From: Butyricimonas muris
GTDB taxonomy: Bacteria > Bacteroidota > Bacteroidia > Bacteroidales > Marinifilaceae
Reading direction: 5' to 3'
Assembly: GCF_046365375.1 (NCBI RefSeq)
Contig: NZ_JBKEIT010000001.1
Location: 620,001 to 684,000, forward strand
Length of the DNA: 64,000 nt
Part shown: one piece after another, positions 33,591 through 44,114 of the stretch
Numbering within the stretch: position 1 is the first letter of the stretch
Layout: each line of letters opens with the position of its first letter
Notes under the pieces: generated by a model
Seen by the model: only the letters and a program-made list of their open reading frames with translations
The model's database searches: none
Told to the model about the DNA's origin: nothing
Program-made: the position numbers and the translations under genes

Positions 33591-36209
33591 ATGAGAAACA
33601 AAACGATTTATTTACTGGTTATCGTTCTGTTGCTGCCTTGTGTCGGGATGGCGAGGAAGAAGAGGGAGGACAAGAAAGCGAAGGAGGATACCCCTTACGA
33701 GCGGCTTTTCAAGGATAAGGCCGTCGAAACGATGAAAGGGCTTATCACGATTCACCGGGTGGACGAGAAGGTATATTTCGAGATTCCTTTCGGGGTGTTC
33801 GGTCGGGAGATGCTGTTGGGATCGACGATCACGGAGATCACGAGCAACCTGTTCGGGAGTGTGGGAGAGAAGCCTTTTGAACCCCTGCACGTGGTTTTCA
33901 TGCAGGACGATTCGGCAAAGGTGAGTTTGCGGCAGGTGAACGCGATTCACTCGACAAGCACGGGGCGGTACCGGCAGCGAATCAAGGAGAGCACGGTGCC
34001 CGGAATTATCGAGAGCTTCGAGGTTAGTGCTTACTCGCCGGACAGCACGGCGGTGGTGATCGACGTCACCCGTTTCCTGATGAGCGACAAGGAGGAGCTG
34101 GGACCGTTTACGCCGTGGATGCCGATACTGTCGATGAGCCGGGATATGAAGATGGAGAAACAGTTTAAAAACCAGCAATCCCGTATCGGGACGGCGAAGG
34201 CGTTTGATGATAATTTCAGCGTGCAGTCTTCCCTGACTTACGAGATGTCCGTGCGGGACAACCGGTTTTATTATTTATACAAGTTGCCGTTCACGGTAGT
34301 GATGACGCGGAGTTTCGTGCTTCTGCCCGAAGAGCCTATGCGCCCCCGGTTTGCCGATCCCCGTATCGGGATATTTATCGGCGGCAGATACGCTTATGAC
34401 GAGGGAGAGAAGACGAGAATTAATTACCATATCAACCGCTGGCGCTTGGAACCCAAGGATGAGGCGGCGTACCGGCGGGGGGAACTGGTGGAACCCGTGA
34501 AGCCGATCGTTTTTCACGTGGATAACGCGTTCCCCGAGAGCTGGAAAAAGCACGTGCGCAAGGGCGTGGAAGAATGGCAGGCGGCTTTCGAGCGCATTGG
34601 TTTCAAGAACGCGATTATTGCCGTTGACTTCCCGACCGATGATCCGGAGTTTGATCCCGATAACCTGAAATATTCCTGCGTGCGCTATTCTCCCTCGCCC
34701 GTGGCGAACGCCATGGGACCCTCGTGGACGGATCCCCGGAGCGGGGAGATTATACAGGCGAATATTTCGGTCTACCATAATCTGATACAACTGGTGCGTG
34801 ACTGGCGATTCCTGCAAACGTCGCCTGCCGATCCCGCCGCGCGGAAGGTGGAGATGGACGAGGAGATGCTGGGAGATTGTATCCGTTACGTGATTTCCCA
34901 CGAGGTGGGGCACACGCTGGGATTCATGCATAATATGGCGGCTTCGGCGGCTGTGCCGACGGATTCGCTTCGTTCTCCTTCATATACCCGTACATATGGC
35001 ACGACGATGTCTATCATGGACTACGCCCGTAATAATTACGTGGCTCAACCCGGTGACGCGGAGCGTGGCGTGAGGGTGACCCCGCCCGCGCTGGGGGTGT
35101 ATGACTATTTCCTGATCCGGTGGGCGTACACGCCCCTGTTGGACGCGAAGAGTTCGCGGGAGGAAGTACCCGTGCTGGACAAGTGGATTTCCGAACGTTC
35201 TGGCGACCCCGTGTACCGCTATGGTAAGCAACAGTTCTACGGTTACCTAGATCCCTCGTCGTTCGAGGAGGATCTGGGGGACGATGCCGTGAAGTCTGCC
35301 ACTTACGGGGTGAAGAATCTGAAATACGTGTTGGCGAACCTGCACGAGTGGACGGGAGAGGACGACAAGGATTTCTCGTTCCGCCGGAATATGTATAACG
35401 AGCTACTGTACCAGTATATCCGCTACATGAACCACGTGTTGGTGAACGTGGGCGGGATACACGTGAACGAGCGTTACGACGGCGACGGTCTGCCTTACTT
35501 CTCTATCGTGCCGAAGGAGAAACAGCGGCGGGCGCTGCGTTTTATGCTGGAACAGACGCGGGACGCGGAGTGGGTGGACGACAAGGATTTCCAAGCCCGT
35601 ATGCCGATCATGGGAACGTACGCGCAGGTGTTGCAGGATATTGCCCTGAAAGCGATTTTCAACCGGGCGGCTCTCGTGGCGTTCGGTGCGAAATACACGG
35701 GGGAGGAGAGTCCTTATACCGCCGAGGAGTATTTCGAGGACATACACGGGTTCGTGTTCGCTCCCACGCGGGAGGGCAAAGAATTGTCCGGCGCGGAGAA
35801 GAAGTTGCAAATGGCTCTGCTGTCGGAACTGATTTCCGGTTCGGGAGTCGAGAGCGGTAAGATCGGGGGCGGCGGGAACGTGGGAATCAGTGATGCCTAC
35901 CGGATAGCGGTGCCCCGCGAGATTGCGGAGAAGAGTCGCGCCGCGTACGGTTTGGTGGGAGAGTTCGACACGGAGATGACCCGTGCCCGTTGGCTGCGGC
36001 AGGCGGAAACATGTCCTTCCGCCAAGGTGCGGGGATTCGGTTGGCGGGTGGAATTGCCAATCATGAATTATCCCATGGAGCCGCTTTATCTCTCGACGTT
36101 GAAGAAGACTCACGCGCTGTTGAAGAGTAAGGCTGATACAGGCTCGGATGCCAACCGGCGTCACTACGCGCTGTTGCTTTACAAGGTGGAACAGGCACTA
36201 GGACAATAA
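33591..36209 (+). CDS. Zinc-dependent metalloprotease, DUF5117/DUF5118 type (paralogue 1, catalytic)
   Basis: An 872-residue secreted protein. The signal peptide ends near CVGMA and is followed by a basic stretch RKKREDKKAK. The DUF5118-like N-terminal part (YERLFKDKAVETMKGLITIH) and the DUF5117 domain precede the catalytic region. The zinc motif HEVGHTLGFMH (His437, Glu438, His441, His447) is complete, and SIMDYARNNY gives the Met-turn of metzincins. Conserved RSPSYTR and QPGDAERGV follow. Family knowledge: DUF5117/DUF4953 proteins are predicted metzincin-like peptidases encoded with SusCD systems. It is the first of five tandem paralogues; 18 bases separate it from the next. ATG 33591 leads into the signal peptide. 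Confidence 0.93.
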   Translation: MRNKTIYLLVIVLLLPCVGMARKKREDKKAKEDTPYERLFKDKAVETMKGLITIHRVDEKVYFEIPFGVFGREMLLGSTITEITSNLFGSVGEKPFEPLHVVFMQDDSAKVSLRQVNAIHSTSTGRYRQRIKESTVPGIIESFEVSAYSPDSTAVVIDVTRFLMSDKEELGPFTPWMPILSMSRDMKMEKQFKNQQSRIGTAKAFDDNFSVQSSLTYEMSVRDNRFYYLYKLPFTVVMTRSFVLLPEEPMRPRFADPRIGIFIGGRYAYDEGEKTRINYHINRWRLEPKDEAAYRRGELVEPVKPIVFHVDNAFPESWKKHVRKGVEEWQAAFERIGFKNAIIAVDFPTDDPEFDPDNLKYSCVRYSPSPVANAMGPSWTDPRSGEIIQANISVYHNLIQLVRDWRFLQTSPADPAARKVEMDEEMLGDCIRYVISHEVGHTLGFMHNMAASAAVPTDSLRSPSYTRTYGTTMSIMDYARNNYVAQPGDAERGVRVTPPALGVYDYFLIRWAYTPLLDAKSSREEVPVLDKWISERSGDPVYRYGKQQFYGYLDPSSFEEDLGDDAVKSATYGVKNLKYVLANLHEWTGEDDKDFSFRRNMYNELLYQYIRYMNHVLVNVGGIHVNERYDGDGLPYFSIVPKEKQRRALRFMLEQTRDAEWVDDKDFQARMPIMGTYAQVLQDIALKAIFNRAALVAFGAKYTGEESPYTAEEYFEDIHGFVFAPTREGKELSGAEKKLQMALLSELISGSGVESGKIGGGGNVGISDAYRIAVPREIAEKSRAAYGLVGEFDTEMTRARWLRQAETCPSAKVRGFGWRVELPIMNYPMEPLYLSTLKKTHALLKSKADTGSDANRRHYALLLYKVEQALGQ

Positions 36210-36227
36210 CATGTAAAACGAGTAATT

Positions 36228-38843
36228 ATGAAGAATATAATATATATACTGTTTCTTCTTTCGTTGCTGCTGCCCGCTTCCGCGGAAGCCGATGCGTCGG
36301 GACGTAAAAAGAAAAAGGATAGGAAAGGCGGGGAACCGGAGAATGTCGAACCCTCGACTCCTTACAGCGAATTGTTCAAGGGTAAGAAGGTGAAGACCGC
36401 CAAAGGATTGATGACGATACACCGGGCGGACAAGAAAATATACGTGGAGTTCCCGCTCCGCCTGCTGGATAAAGATATGCTCTACGCTTCGGTTATCCGG
36501 GGTATTACCGATAACGGCGAGGGTGCCGTGGGCGAGTTCGTGGGCGGCGATAATGCCTTGCGTTTCACGCGACGGGATTCGGTGTTGCAAGCCCGGATTA
36601 CGGTGCAGGTGGACTACCCGCCGTTGCGGGCGTTCAACAGTAGCGGTGACGGGGCGATAGACAAGGCTTTGGAGAAGGCTTCGCGACCGGGTATCTTCGG
36701 GACGTACAAGATAGAGGCATGGACGCCGGACAGTACGGCGGTGGTGGTGGATATGACGTCGTTGTTCACGAATTATTCGGCGTACACGACTCCTTTTGCC
36801 GCTTACGCGCCGAACGCCATGTTCGGTTTCGTTTCCCGGAAGCACGATATCCGCGAGGAGCGGACGACGCTGAAGGATGTCGCCGCTTTTGACAATAATG
36901 TCACGGTTACTTGCGAGCAAGGGTTTAACGTGGATTATTTCATGATGGGATTCCCGATGGCAAAGGACGTGAAAGTGACGGTGACGAGCGACAAGATTCT
37001 GATGTTGCTGCCGGAGGAACCGATGATGCCCCGCTTGGCGGATTACCGCGTGGGGGTACGTCCTTTCATGCAGGCGGATTTTAGCGACCCGCTACGAGGA
37101 CTGGAACGCGTGTTCTACACGCGGCGGTGGCGACTGGAACCGACGGACAAGGCTGCCCACGAGAGAGGTGAGGCGGTGGAACCCGTGAAACCGATCGTTA
37201 TTTACATGGACACGCTTATGCCCGCCGCGTGGGCGAAATATATAAAAGAGGGACTGGAGGAGTGGAATACTGCTTTCGAGAAAATAGGGTTCAGGAACGT
37301 GGTGCAGGTACGGGATTTCCCGCGGGATGACGCAGGGTTCAATCCTTTTGACGTGAATCATTCCGTGATTCTTTATTCTCCCGTGTTATGGTACTCGGCA
37401 ATGACGAATCAACTCACGGATCCGCGCACGGGCGAGATATTGAGTATGTCAATCTGTATACCGGACAACTTCACGAATATGTTGTACAATGACCGCGTGT
37501 TGATGACGATGAATGCCGATCCTTCCGTGCGGCGGGCGAAGCTGAGCGAGGAACAGATGGGGGAGTTGATTCGCGCGAATATGGCGAACTGCATGGGGTG
37601 GAACTTGGGTTTGTTCCTGAACGCTTCCGCTTCTGCGGCTTACCCGGTGGATTCGCTGCGTTCCCCTTCGTTCACGCGGGAACACGGGTTGAGCCCTTCG
37701 ATTATGGACGTTGTACCCTGCAATTATATCGCTCAACCGGGTGATGCCGAACGCGGCGTGCGGATGACGGCGAAAGGGGTAGGACCGTACGACGACTTTA
37801 CCATCCAATGGCTGTACAAGCCGATAGCGGGGGCTAACGTGCCCGCGGACGAGAAAGCGACGCTCGACAGCTGGATCAAGGAGTCGCGCGCGAATCCTGC
37901 CTGCCGTTATCACTTGTTCGACGACTGGGGGGCTTTCGATCCTCTGGTGGCGGTCTACGACTTGGGGGATGATCCGGTGAAAGCCTTCGAGTATCACGTG
38001 GCTAACGTGAAGGGTTCTTTAAAGAACTTCTTCGAGTGGTACCGGGAAGACGATCGCGATATGGCTGTCCGTCAAGGGATATACGAGGGGTTGTGCTCCG
38101 TGTTGGGCGCGAACCGGTTGCCGCAGTTGGCAACTTACGTGGGAGGTATCGTGATGAACGCGGCGAATGCCGACGAGGGGATCAGGCAATACGAGTTTCT
38201 ACCGAAGAAACAGCAACGGGAAATGGTGCAATACCTGTTGAACTTCTCCCGTGACCTCGATTGGTTGGAAGACCTCGATTTGCTCCGGCAACTGGGTCCG
38301 GGACGTATGCCCATGAAAGAGGCGATGCGGGCAACCGTGCTGGACGTGTTGTTCTCCCGCTACGATCGGTTGAAATGGTGCGCCGCCAAATCGGACGATG
38401 CCTATAAACCGAGCGAGTTGTTGGATGATATCTACCGTTTCGTGTGGGAAGGTACGCTGAAGAACCGCTCCTTGACGAAAGAGGAAATGGGATTCCAGAC
38501 TTCTTATCTGGCGATGATATTGCAATCTTCTACCGTGGGGGAATCGGCTTCCGCGTTACAGGTGTCCGCCCGGCGGGACGGTGTTGCTGATTTCAGCCCC
38601 GCGAACTTATACTTTATTAATCGCGGAATCACGGAAGCGAGAAATCCCCAATCTTACAGTGCCTCTTTCGACCTGCCGTGGTGGGTGAGAGTCCCCGGTA
38701 ATCCCGATGCCCACGAGTTCTACGGCATGGTGCTTCGCGTGCAGGGATTGCTGAATAAAGCGGTGGTGATGAGCACGGGCGATACGAAGTTGCATTACGA
38801 GTATCTGCTCCACAAAATCAAGAAGTCGTTGGAAAAGAAATGA
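36228..38843 (+). CDS. DUF5117/DUF5118-type paralogue 2, zinc site lost
   Basis: An 871-residue secreted paralogue with the same architecture: signal peptide, basic GRKKKKDRKG stretch, N-terminal YSELFKGKKVKTAKGLMTIH, DUF5117 domain and full-length C-terminus. At the catalytic helix HEVGHTLGFMH is replaced by NCMGWNLGLFL (Asn454, Cys455, Trp458, Leu464), so all three zinc ligands and the general base Glu are gone. The flanking AASAAxPxDSLRSPS and SIMD Met-turn are kept, and the reading frame is intact over its whole length. This points to a maintained non-catalytic role such as substrate binding, inhibition or partnering with paralogue 1. Its stop overlaps an upstream ATG of the next gene. 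Confidence 0.9.
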   Translation: MKNIIYILFLLSLLLPASAEADASGRKKKKDRKGGEPENVEPSTPYSELFKGKKVKTAKGLMTIHRADKKIYVEFPLRLLDKDMLYASVIRGITDNGEGAVGEFVGGDNALRFTRRDSVLQARITVQVDYPPLRAFNSSGDGAIDKALEKASRPGIFGTYKIEAWTPDSTAVVVDMTSLFTNYSAYTTPFAAYAPNAMFGFVSRKHDIREERTTLKDVAAFDNNVTVTCEQGFNVDYFMMGFPMAKDVKVTVTSDKILMLLPEEPMMPRLADYRVGVRPFMQADFSDPLRGLERVFYTRRWRLEPTDKAAHERGEAVEPVKPIVIYMDTLMPAAWAKYIKEGLEEWNTAFEKIGFRNVVQVRDFPRDDAGFNPFDVNHSVILYSPVLWYSAMTNQLTDPRTGEILSMSICIPDNFTNMLYNDRVLMTMNADPSVRRAKLSEEQMGELIRANMANCMGWNLGLFLNASASAAYPVDSLRSPSFTREHGLSPSIMDVVPCNYIAQPGDAERGVRMTAKGVGPYDDFTIQWLYKPIAGANVPADEKATLDSWIKESRANPACRYHLFDDWGAFDPLVAVYDLGDDPVKAFEYHVANVKGSLKNFFEWYREDDRDMAVRQGIYEGLCSVLGANRLPQLATYVGGIVMNAANADEGIRQYEFLPKKQQREMVQYLLNFSRDLDWLEDLDLLRQLGPGRMPMKEAMRATVLDVLFSRYDRLKWCAAKSDDAYKPSELLDDIYRFVWEGTLKNRSLTKEEMGFQTSYLAMILQSSTVGESASALQVSARRDGVADFSPANLYFINRGITEARNPQSYSASFDLPWWVRVPGNPDAHEFYGMVLRVQGLLNKAVVMSTGDTKLHYEYLLHKIKKSLEKK

Positions 38844-38863
38844 GTTCATTTAACGAGAATATT

Positions 38864-41470
38864 ATGAAACGAAACAAGATAGTATACCTGTTTATCATCG
38901 TGTTCCTGCTTCCCGCTTCCGGGTTCGCCAGAAAGAAAAAGAAGGACTCGAAGGGGGACGGGAAAACGGAGAGCCGTTACGAACAGTTGTTCAAGGATAA
39001 GGCTCGCGAAACGAAACGGGGGCTGATAACTCTCCACAAAATGGAAGGAAAGATATATTTCGAGATACCGACGGCGGTGATGGGACGGGAGATGTTGCTG
39101 GGTTCGACGATCGCCGCTTCCACCGATAATCTGCTGGGCGGGGTGGGTGAGCGCACGCATACCCCGTTGCGGGTGGTGTTCACGCTGAAGGATTCCAACA
39201 AGGTGAGTTTGGGCGAGATACAGACCGTGTACACCACGACCGACGATAATCTCCGGGAACGGATGCGGCGCGGTAATTTGCCTGCGGTAATCAAGAATTT
39301 CGAGGTGCAGGCATGGTCGCCGGACAGCACGGGAGTGGTGATTGACATGACGGATTTCCTCGTGAGCGACAATGAAATGCTTCCGCCGTTCTTCCCGTGG
39401 TCGCCGGTGGTGTCGATGACGGAAGGACGGCTTGACAAGAATTTCATACAGGAAGGGTCGCAGGTGTTGGAAATAAAAGCCTTTGAAGATAACGTCAGCG
39501 TGCAGTCGCGACTGGCTTACCGGGTGACGGCGGAAACCTTTATGGGAACTTATTGCAAGAACAAGCCGATAACTAATGTTCTAACCCGCAACTTTATCCT
39601 CTTGCCCGAGGATGCGGCTCGTCCCCGTTATGCCGATCCCCGCATCGGGGTATTCTTTGACGGAAAATACGATATCGGTCACCCGAGAAAGAATATCGAC
39701 GTGTTCTATCACGCCAACCGCTGGCGTCTTGAGCCGAAAGACGAGGAGGCTTACCGTCGGGGCGAGTTGGTGGAACCGGTGAAACCGATCGTGTTCTACG
39801 TGGACGACGCATTCCCCGCGAGGTGGTTGCCTTATATACGTCAGGGAGTGCTCACGTGGAATGAGGCTTTCGAGAGGATTGGCTTTAAAAACGTGATGCA
39901 GGTGCGGGATTTCCCGTCCGATGATCCGGATTTCGACCCGGAGAACTTGAAATACTCCTGTATCCGCTATTCCCCTTCCGTGGTGGCGAACGCCATGGGA
40001 CCGTCGTGGACGGATCCCCGCACGGGCGAGATTATCAACGCTTCGGTCTATGTGTACCACAATCTGGTGGCGATGGTACTGGACTGGCGTTTCCTGCACA
40101 CGGCTCCCGCCGACCCGTCGGTGCGCAAGGTGAAGTTGGACGAGGAAACTTTCGGCGATTGTATGCGTTACGTGATTGCCCACGAGGTGGGACACTGCCT
40201 CGGTTTGATGCACAATATGTCCGCATCGGCGGCAATACCCACCGATTCGCTGCGTTCACCGTCCTTCACCCGGAAGTACGGAACCACGCACTCGATTATG
40301 GATTACGCCCGTAACAATTACGTGGCGCAGCCGGGCGATGCCGAGAGGGGAGTGCGTATGACGCCGCCTAATCTCGGGCTTTACGATTATTACGTGATCG
40401 AGTGGTTGTACAAACCTTTGCTCGACATTCCCACGGCGAAAGACGAGATACCCGTGCTTGACCGCTTTATTTCGGAACGTTCCGGTGATCCCGTTTATCG
40501 CTATGGCAAGCAACAGTTCTGGAACGTGTTAGACCCCAGTTCCATAGAGGAAGACTTGGGCGACGACCCGGTGAAGTCCGCCACCTATGGCGTGAAAAAT
40601 TTGAAATACCTCTTGGCGAATCTCAACACGTGGGTCGCGCACGAGGATAAAGACTATAAGTTTCGTACCAATATGCTGAACGAGGCTCGTTTCCAGTTCT
40701 TCAGGTATTGCGTCCACGTGCTGAGAAATATCGGTGGATTCTATTTTAACGAGATATATGAGGGGGACGAATTGCCCGCTTACAGTGTGGTGTCCCGCGA
40801 AAGGCAGAAAGAGGCTTTGCGCTTCTTGCTGGAACAGATGAAGGACGTGGCATGGTTGGATAACGTGCCCGGTTTGCCGCTGGGGCGTGACGTGGGAGCG
40901 GAGATACAAGAGGAGATGATGCGGGGATTGCTTCGCGCGGGTCCGGTGGTGGCAATCAACGAGAAGCTGACCACGGATAGTAAACCTTTCACCCGTGACG
41001 AGTACATGAATGATATATACGCCTTTGTCATGGCACCGACCATGCAGAATAAGGTGCTGACGAAGAGTGAACGTTCCTTTTTGCAGGAGTTCGTGAACAG
41101 CTTGATCGAGGAAACCGGGGTCAACAGAAAGGACATGGGAGCGGAGCCTTTCCGTTTCCGTTCGGGGGTGTTGGTACGTGTGCCGGAGAGTATAAAGGCG
41201 AAAAGCCGCGAACGTTACGGCGTGTTGGGGCATGACGTGTTGGGGGTTTTCTCGAACGCAGAGTATCTGCCGATAAACGCGGCGGGAGAGGTGTCCGGGT
41301 TTGGCGAAGTCAATCTCTGGTATCGTCCCTATCCCTCGGAACCGGCATGTTTCAAGATGTTGCAACGGGTGTACACTCTTGTCAAAAGCAAACAGAACAC
41401 GGGGAGTGCCGAAATGCAACGGTATTATAAACTTATGGCCCGTCAGATCGGGAATATCCTCGATAATTGA
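38864..41470 (+). CDS. DUF5117/DUF5118-type metalloprotease (paralogue 3, catalytic)
   Basis: An 868-residue secreted protein. ATG 38864 is chosen because it stands at the head of the signal peptide MKRNKIVYLFIIVFLLPASG and follows AACGAGAATATT, a sequence also found before paralogue 5; an ATG at 38840 overlapping the previous stop would add eight polar residues. Basic RKKKKDSKGD follows the signal. The zinc motif HEVGHCLGLMH (His440, Glu441, His444, His450) is complete, with the Met-turn in SIMDYARNNY. Overall it is closest to paralogues 1 and 5. It probably cleaves peptides in the periplasm or at the outer membrane as part of the SusCD system. Confidence 0.92.
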   Translation: MKRNKIVYLFIIVFLLPASGFARKKKKDSKGDGKTESRYEQLFKDKARETKRGLITLHKMEGKIYFEIPTAVMGREMLLGSTIAASTDNLLGGVGERTHTPLRVVFTLKDSNKVSLGEIQTVYTTTDDNLRERMRRGNLPAVIKNFEVQAWSPDSTGVVIDMTDFLVSDNEMLPPFFPWSPVVSMTEGRLDKNFIQEGSQVLEIKAFEDNVSVQSRLAYRVTAETFMGTYCKNKPITNVLTRNFILLPEDAARPRYADPRIGVFFDGKYDIGHPRKNIDVFYHANRWRLEPKDEEAYRRGELVEPVKPIVFYVDDAFPARWLPYIRQGVLTWNEAFERIGFKNVMQVRDFPSDDPDFDPENLKYSCIRYSPSVVANAMGPSWTDPRTGEIINASVYVYHNLVAMVLDWRFLHTAPADPSVRKVKLDEETFGDCMRYVIAHEVGHCLGLMHNMSASAAIPTDSLRSPSFTRKYGTTHSIMDYARNNYVAQPGDAERGVRMTPPNLGLYDYYVIEWLYKPLLDIPTAKDEIPVLDRFISERSGDPVYRYGKQQFWNVLDPSSIEEDLGDDPVKSATYGVKNLKYLLANLNTWVAHEDKDYKFRTNMLNEARFQFFRYCVHVLRNIGGFYFNEIYEGDELPAYSVVSRERQKEALRFLLEQMKDVAWLDNVPGLPLGRDVGAEIQEEMMRGLLRAGPVVAINEKLTTDSKPFTRDEYMNDIYAFVMAPTMQNKVLTKSERSFLQEFVNSLIEETGVNRKDMGAEPFRFRSGVLVRVPESIKAKSRERYGVLGHDVLGVFSNAEYLPINAAGEVSGFGEVNLWYRPYPSEPACFKMLQRVYTLVKSKQNTGSAEMQRYYKLMARQIGNILDN

Positions 41471-41490
41471 ACGTGTAAAAATTGAATACT

Positions 41491-44097
41491 ATGAGAAGAA
41501 TAATCTATATACTGCTTTTTCTTTCTCTCGCCGCGGGTGTCAATGATTCCTTTGCCGCCGGACGGAAAAAGAAAGACAAGAGGAAAAAAGAGCTTACTGC
41601 CTACGAGAAGGTGTTTGACGGGAAGAAGGTGCAGACCGCCCGCGGGCTGATGACTTTGCACAAGATAGACGATAAAGTGTACGTGGAATTTCCTCTCGCC
41701 CTGCTCGGCAAAGAGATGCTTTTCACCTCGACGATAGAGGGAATCAGCGACAGCGGCGAGAGTGCCGTGGGGGAGTTCTCCGGTCAAGGTGTGCCCGTTC
41801 GTTTCACCCGCGCAGACTCCGTGCTGCAAGCCCGTCTGGTGGTGTTGGGCGACCTGTTGAACCTGTCGGGTGATGCGTCGGTTGACCCGGCAATCGCACG
41901 CTCCGGTATGCCGGGCGTGTACGGTAATTACAAGATAGAAGCGTTTACTCCCGACGGTGCGGCGATGCTGGTGGATATGAGTTCGCTTTTCATGACGCAT
42001 AGCATTTACACGACTCCTTTCGCCGACTATGCCGGAAACTCTTTCTACGGGTTCGTGATGCGGAACCATAAGTTTCAGGAGGAACGCACTTCCCTGCACG
42101 GCGTGAAAGCGTACGCGAATAACGTGGTTGCCACGTGTGACTTGGGGTATGATGTGGATCATATCTTCTTCGGTATGTTCCTTATGGCAAAGGATATGAA
42201 AGTTTCCGTGCTGGCGAACCGGATTCTGATGCTGTTGCCGGAACAACCGATGATGCCCCGTCTTGCCGATTACCGGGTAGGTACGGAAGTGCTTCGGGCT
42301 TCCGCGCTCAATGCCTCGATGGAAGAGGTGAAACCGATTCACCTCGCTTACCGTTGGCGTTTGGAGCCGTCCGATCCCGTGGCGTATCACCGGGGTGAAC
42401 TCGTGCGGCCGTTGAAACCGATCGTGTTCTACATGGATACCCTTATCCCCGAGGCGTACCGCCCGCATGTGGCGGCGGGAGTGCTGGAATGGAACAAGGC
42501 TTTCGAGGCTATCGGGTTCCGGGACGCCATACAGGTGAAGGATTACCCGCGGGATGAGCCCGGTTTTGACCTTGCCGACGTGAGTCATTCCACGATATTA
42601 TTTTCCCCGGTGAAGATGTACGAGGTGAAAAGCCAGATGTATTCGGATCCCCGCACGGGTGAGATATTGTCGGCTTCCATTTTTATTCCCGTGGGGTATG
42701 ATCCCGGCTTTTCATATAAGGCCTACACGCTGGCGGCAGACCCGCGGGTGCGGGAACAGTATTTGCCCGTGGAGATTTACGGGGAACAGATCAGAAACGA
42801 CGTGGCGCGGGAGATGGGAAAATGTCTGGGATTTGCCGAGAATCAGCTTGCCTCGTCCGCTTATCCCGTGGATTCCTTGCGTTCGCCTTCTTTTACCCGT
42901 GAATACGGTTTGAGTCCCTCGATTATGGACCGCGTGCCTGCAAACTATATCGCCCGACCGGGGGATATGGAGCGGGGGGTGGCTCTGGTGCAGCATGGTA
43001 TCGGGGGATATGACTATTTCCTCGTGAAGTGGTTGTATCGTCCCGTTCTCGGGGCGGTTACACCGCGGGAGGAAACTGCCGTACTAGACCGCTGGGTGGC
43101 GGAATCGAGAAGTAATCCTTATTTCCGTTTCGGGCGTTTCGTGTGGGGGATGCACCGTCCGGTCAACGATCCGCGAATGCAGGCTTTCGACTTGGGCGAC
43201 GATCCGGTGAAGGCGTTTCGCTATCGCCTTGACAATATAAAATATATCATGGAGAATTACGGGAGCCTCACGTGGGAGGACGACAAGGAAATGACCGCTC
43301 GTGTCAATTTCCGTAACGTGCTCACGGATGCGGTATCCGCGGAACTTAACCGGATGCTTTCACACGTGGGCGGTGTGTATATCAACGAGGTACACGCCGA
43401 CGAGGACATTCCCGCGTATACCGTTGTCCCGAGGGAACAACAGCGTGCTATCGTGCGCTACGCCTTGGAACTGGCGAAGAGTTTCGACTGGATGGACGAC
43501 GTGGCTTACATGGAACGTTATAATATCGGCATGGGAAACCTGCCCGGTGAAGAGATGTACTTGACGATACTGGGCGGATTGCTCGGGAAGATGGGCGATT
43601 TACGGCTTTGTGCCGCGAAATCCGATGATGCCTACACGCCCGATGAATTGATGGACGACCTCTATACTTATATCTGGGACGGTACGATCGGGAAACGGGC
43701 GTTGGACGAGGACGAGCGTTTTATGCAAAGGGCTTTCGTGGCGGGTATCATGGCTACTTCTGCCGTGGCGGAATCCGCTTCGGCTTTCGAGAAACCCGAA
43801 CGCCGGATGCCTTTTATCGCTGACACGAAACTCGTGTCATGGTCGCCCGATACCCGTTCCCTGCACCGCGAGGAACAACGTCTGGCGGCAGCCCGCCTGT
43901 CAGGTACTGCACCATACAGCGGTTTTGACGGGCATTACGCCGTGGTAAAGGGCTACAATGCGGCTCCTGAATTTTACAGTATGCTGTTGCGTGTACGGGA
44001 CTTGTTGAAACAGAACCTCGCCTCTTCATCCGGCGATACCCGCGAGCATTACGAGTATCTGCTGTACAGGATAGGGAAGGCGTTGAGTAAAAAATGA
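41491..44097 (+). CDS. DUF5117/DUF5118-type paralogue 4, zinc site lost
   Basis: An 868-residue secreted paralogue starting at ATG 41491 (MRRIIYILLFLSLAAG); an upstream TTG at 41482 is less likely. Basic GRKKKDKRKK follows the signal peptide. The catalytic helix reads REMGKCLGFAE (Arg440, Glu441, Lys444, Glu450): the general-base Glu remains but all three His ligands are replaced, partly by charged residues. The Met-turn SIMDRVPANY and the RSPSFTR segment are kept. It is most like paralogue 2 (shared LSPSIMD, VxSHS-type segments and DDAYxPxELxDDxY). Like paralogue 2 it has an uninterrupted frame and is presumably a maintained pseudo-enzyme. Confidence 0.9.
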   Translation: MRRIIYILLFLSLAAGVNDSFAAGRKKKDKRKKELTAYEKVFDGKKVQTARGLMTLHKIDDKVYVEFPLALLGKEMLFTSTIEGISDSGESAVGEFSGQGVPVRFTRADSVLQARLVVLGDLLNLSGDASVDPAIARSGMPGVYGNYKIEAFTPDGAAMLVDMSSLFMTHSIYTTPFADYAGNSFYGFVMRNHKFQEERTSLHGVKAYANNVVATCDLGYDVDHIFFGMFLMAKDMKVSVLANRILMLLPEQPMMPRLADYRVGTEVLRASALNASMEEVKPIHLAYRWRLEPSDPVAYHRGELVRPLKPIVFYMDTLIPEAYRPHVAAGVLEWNKAFEAIGFRDAIQVKDYPRDEPGFDLADVSHSTILFSPVKMYEVKSQMYSDPRTGEILSASIFIPVGYDPGFSYKAYTLAADPRVREQYLPVEIYGEQIRNDVAREMGKCLGFAENQLASSAYPVDSLRSPSFTREYGLSPSIMDRVPANYIARPGDMERGVALVQHGIGGYDYFLVKWLYRPVLGAVTPREETAVLDRWVAESRSNPYFRFGRFVWGMHRPVNDPRMQAFDLGDDPVKAFRYRLDNIKYIMENYGSLTWEDDKEMTARVNFRNVLTDAVSAELNRMLSHVGGVYINEVHADEDIPAYTVVPREQQRAIVRYALELAKSFDWMDDVAYMERYNIGMGNLPGEEMYLTILGGLLGKMGDLRLCAAKSDDAYTPDELMDDLYTYIWDGTIGKRALDEDERFMQRAFVAGIMATSAVAESASAFEKPERRMPFIADTKLVSWSPDTRSLHREEQRLAAARLSGTAPYSGFDGHYAVVKGYNAAPEFYSMLLRVRDLLKQNLASSSGDTREHYEYLLYRIGKALSKK

Positions 44098-44114
44098 ATC
44101 TAAAAGAGAATATT

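Noticed and set aside
33515..33718. Plus-strand frame of 67 codons overlapping the first protease gene
   Set aside because: Starts in the repeat hairpin and runs out of frame through the protease gene.
38840..38863. Upstream start of paralogue 3 overlapping the previous stop
   Set aside because: Adds a polar octapeptide before a good signal peptide; the later ATG has the spacing seen in paralogue 5.
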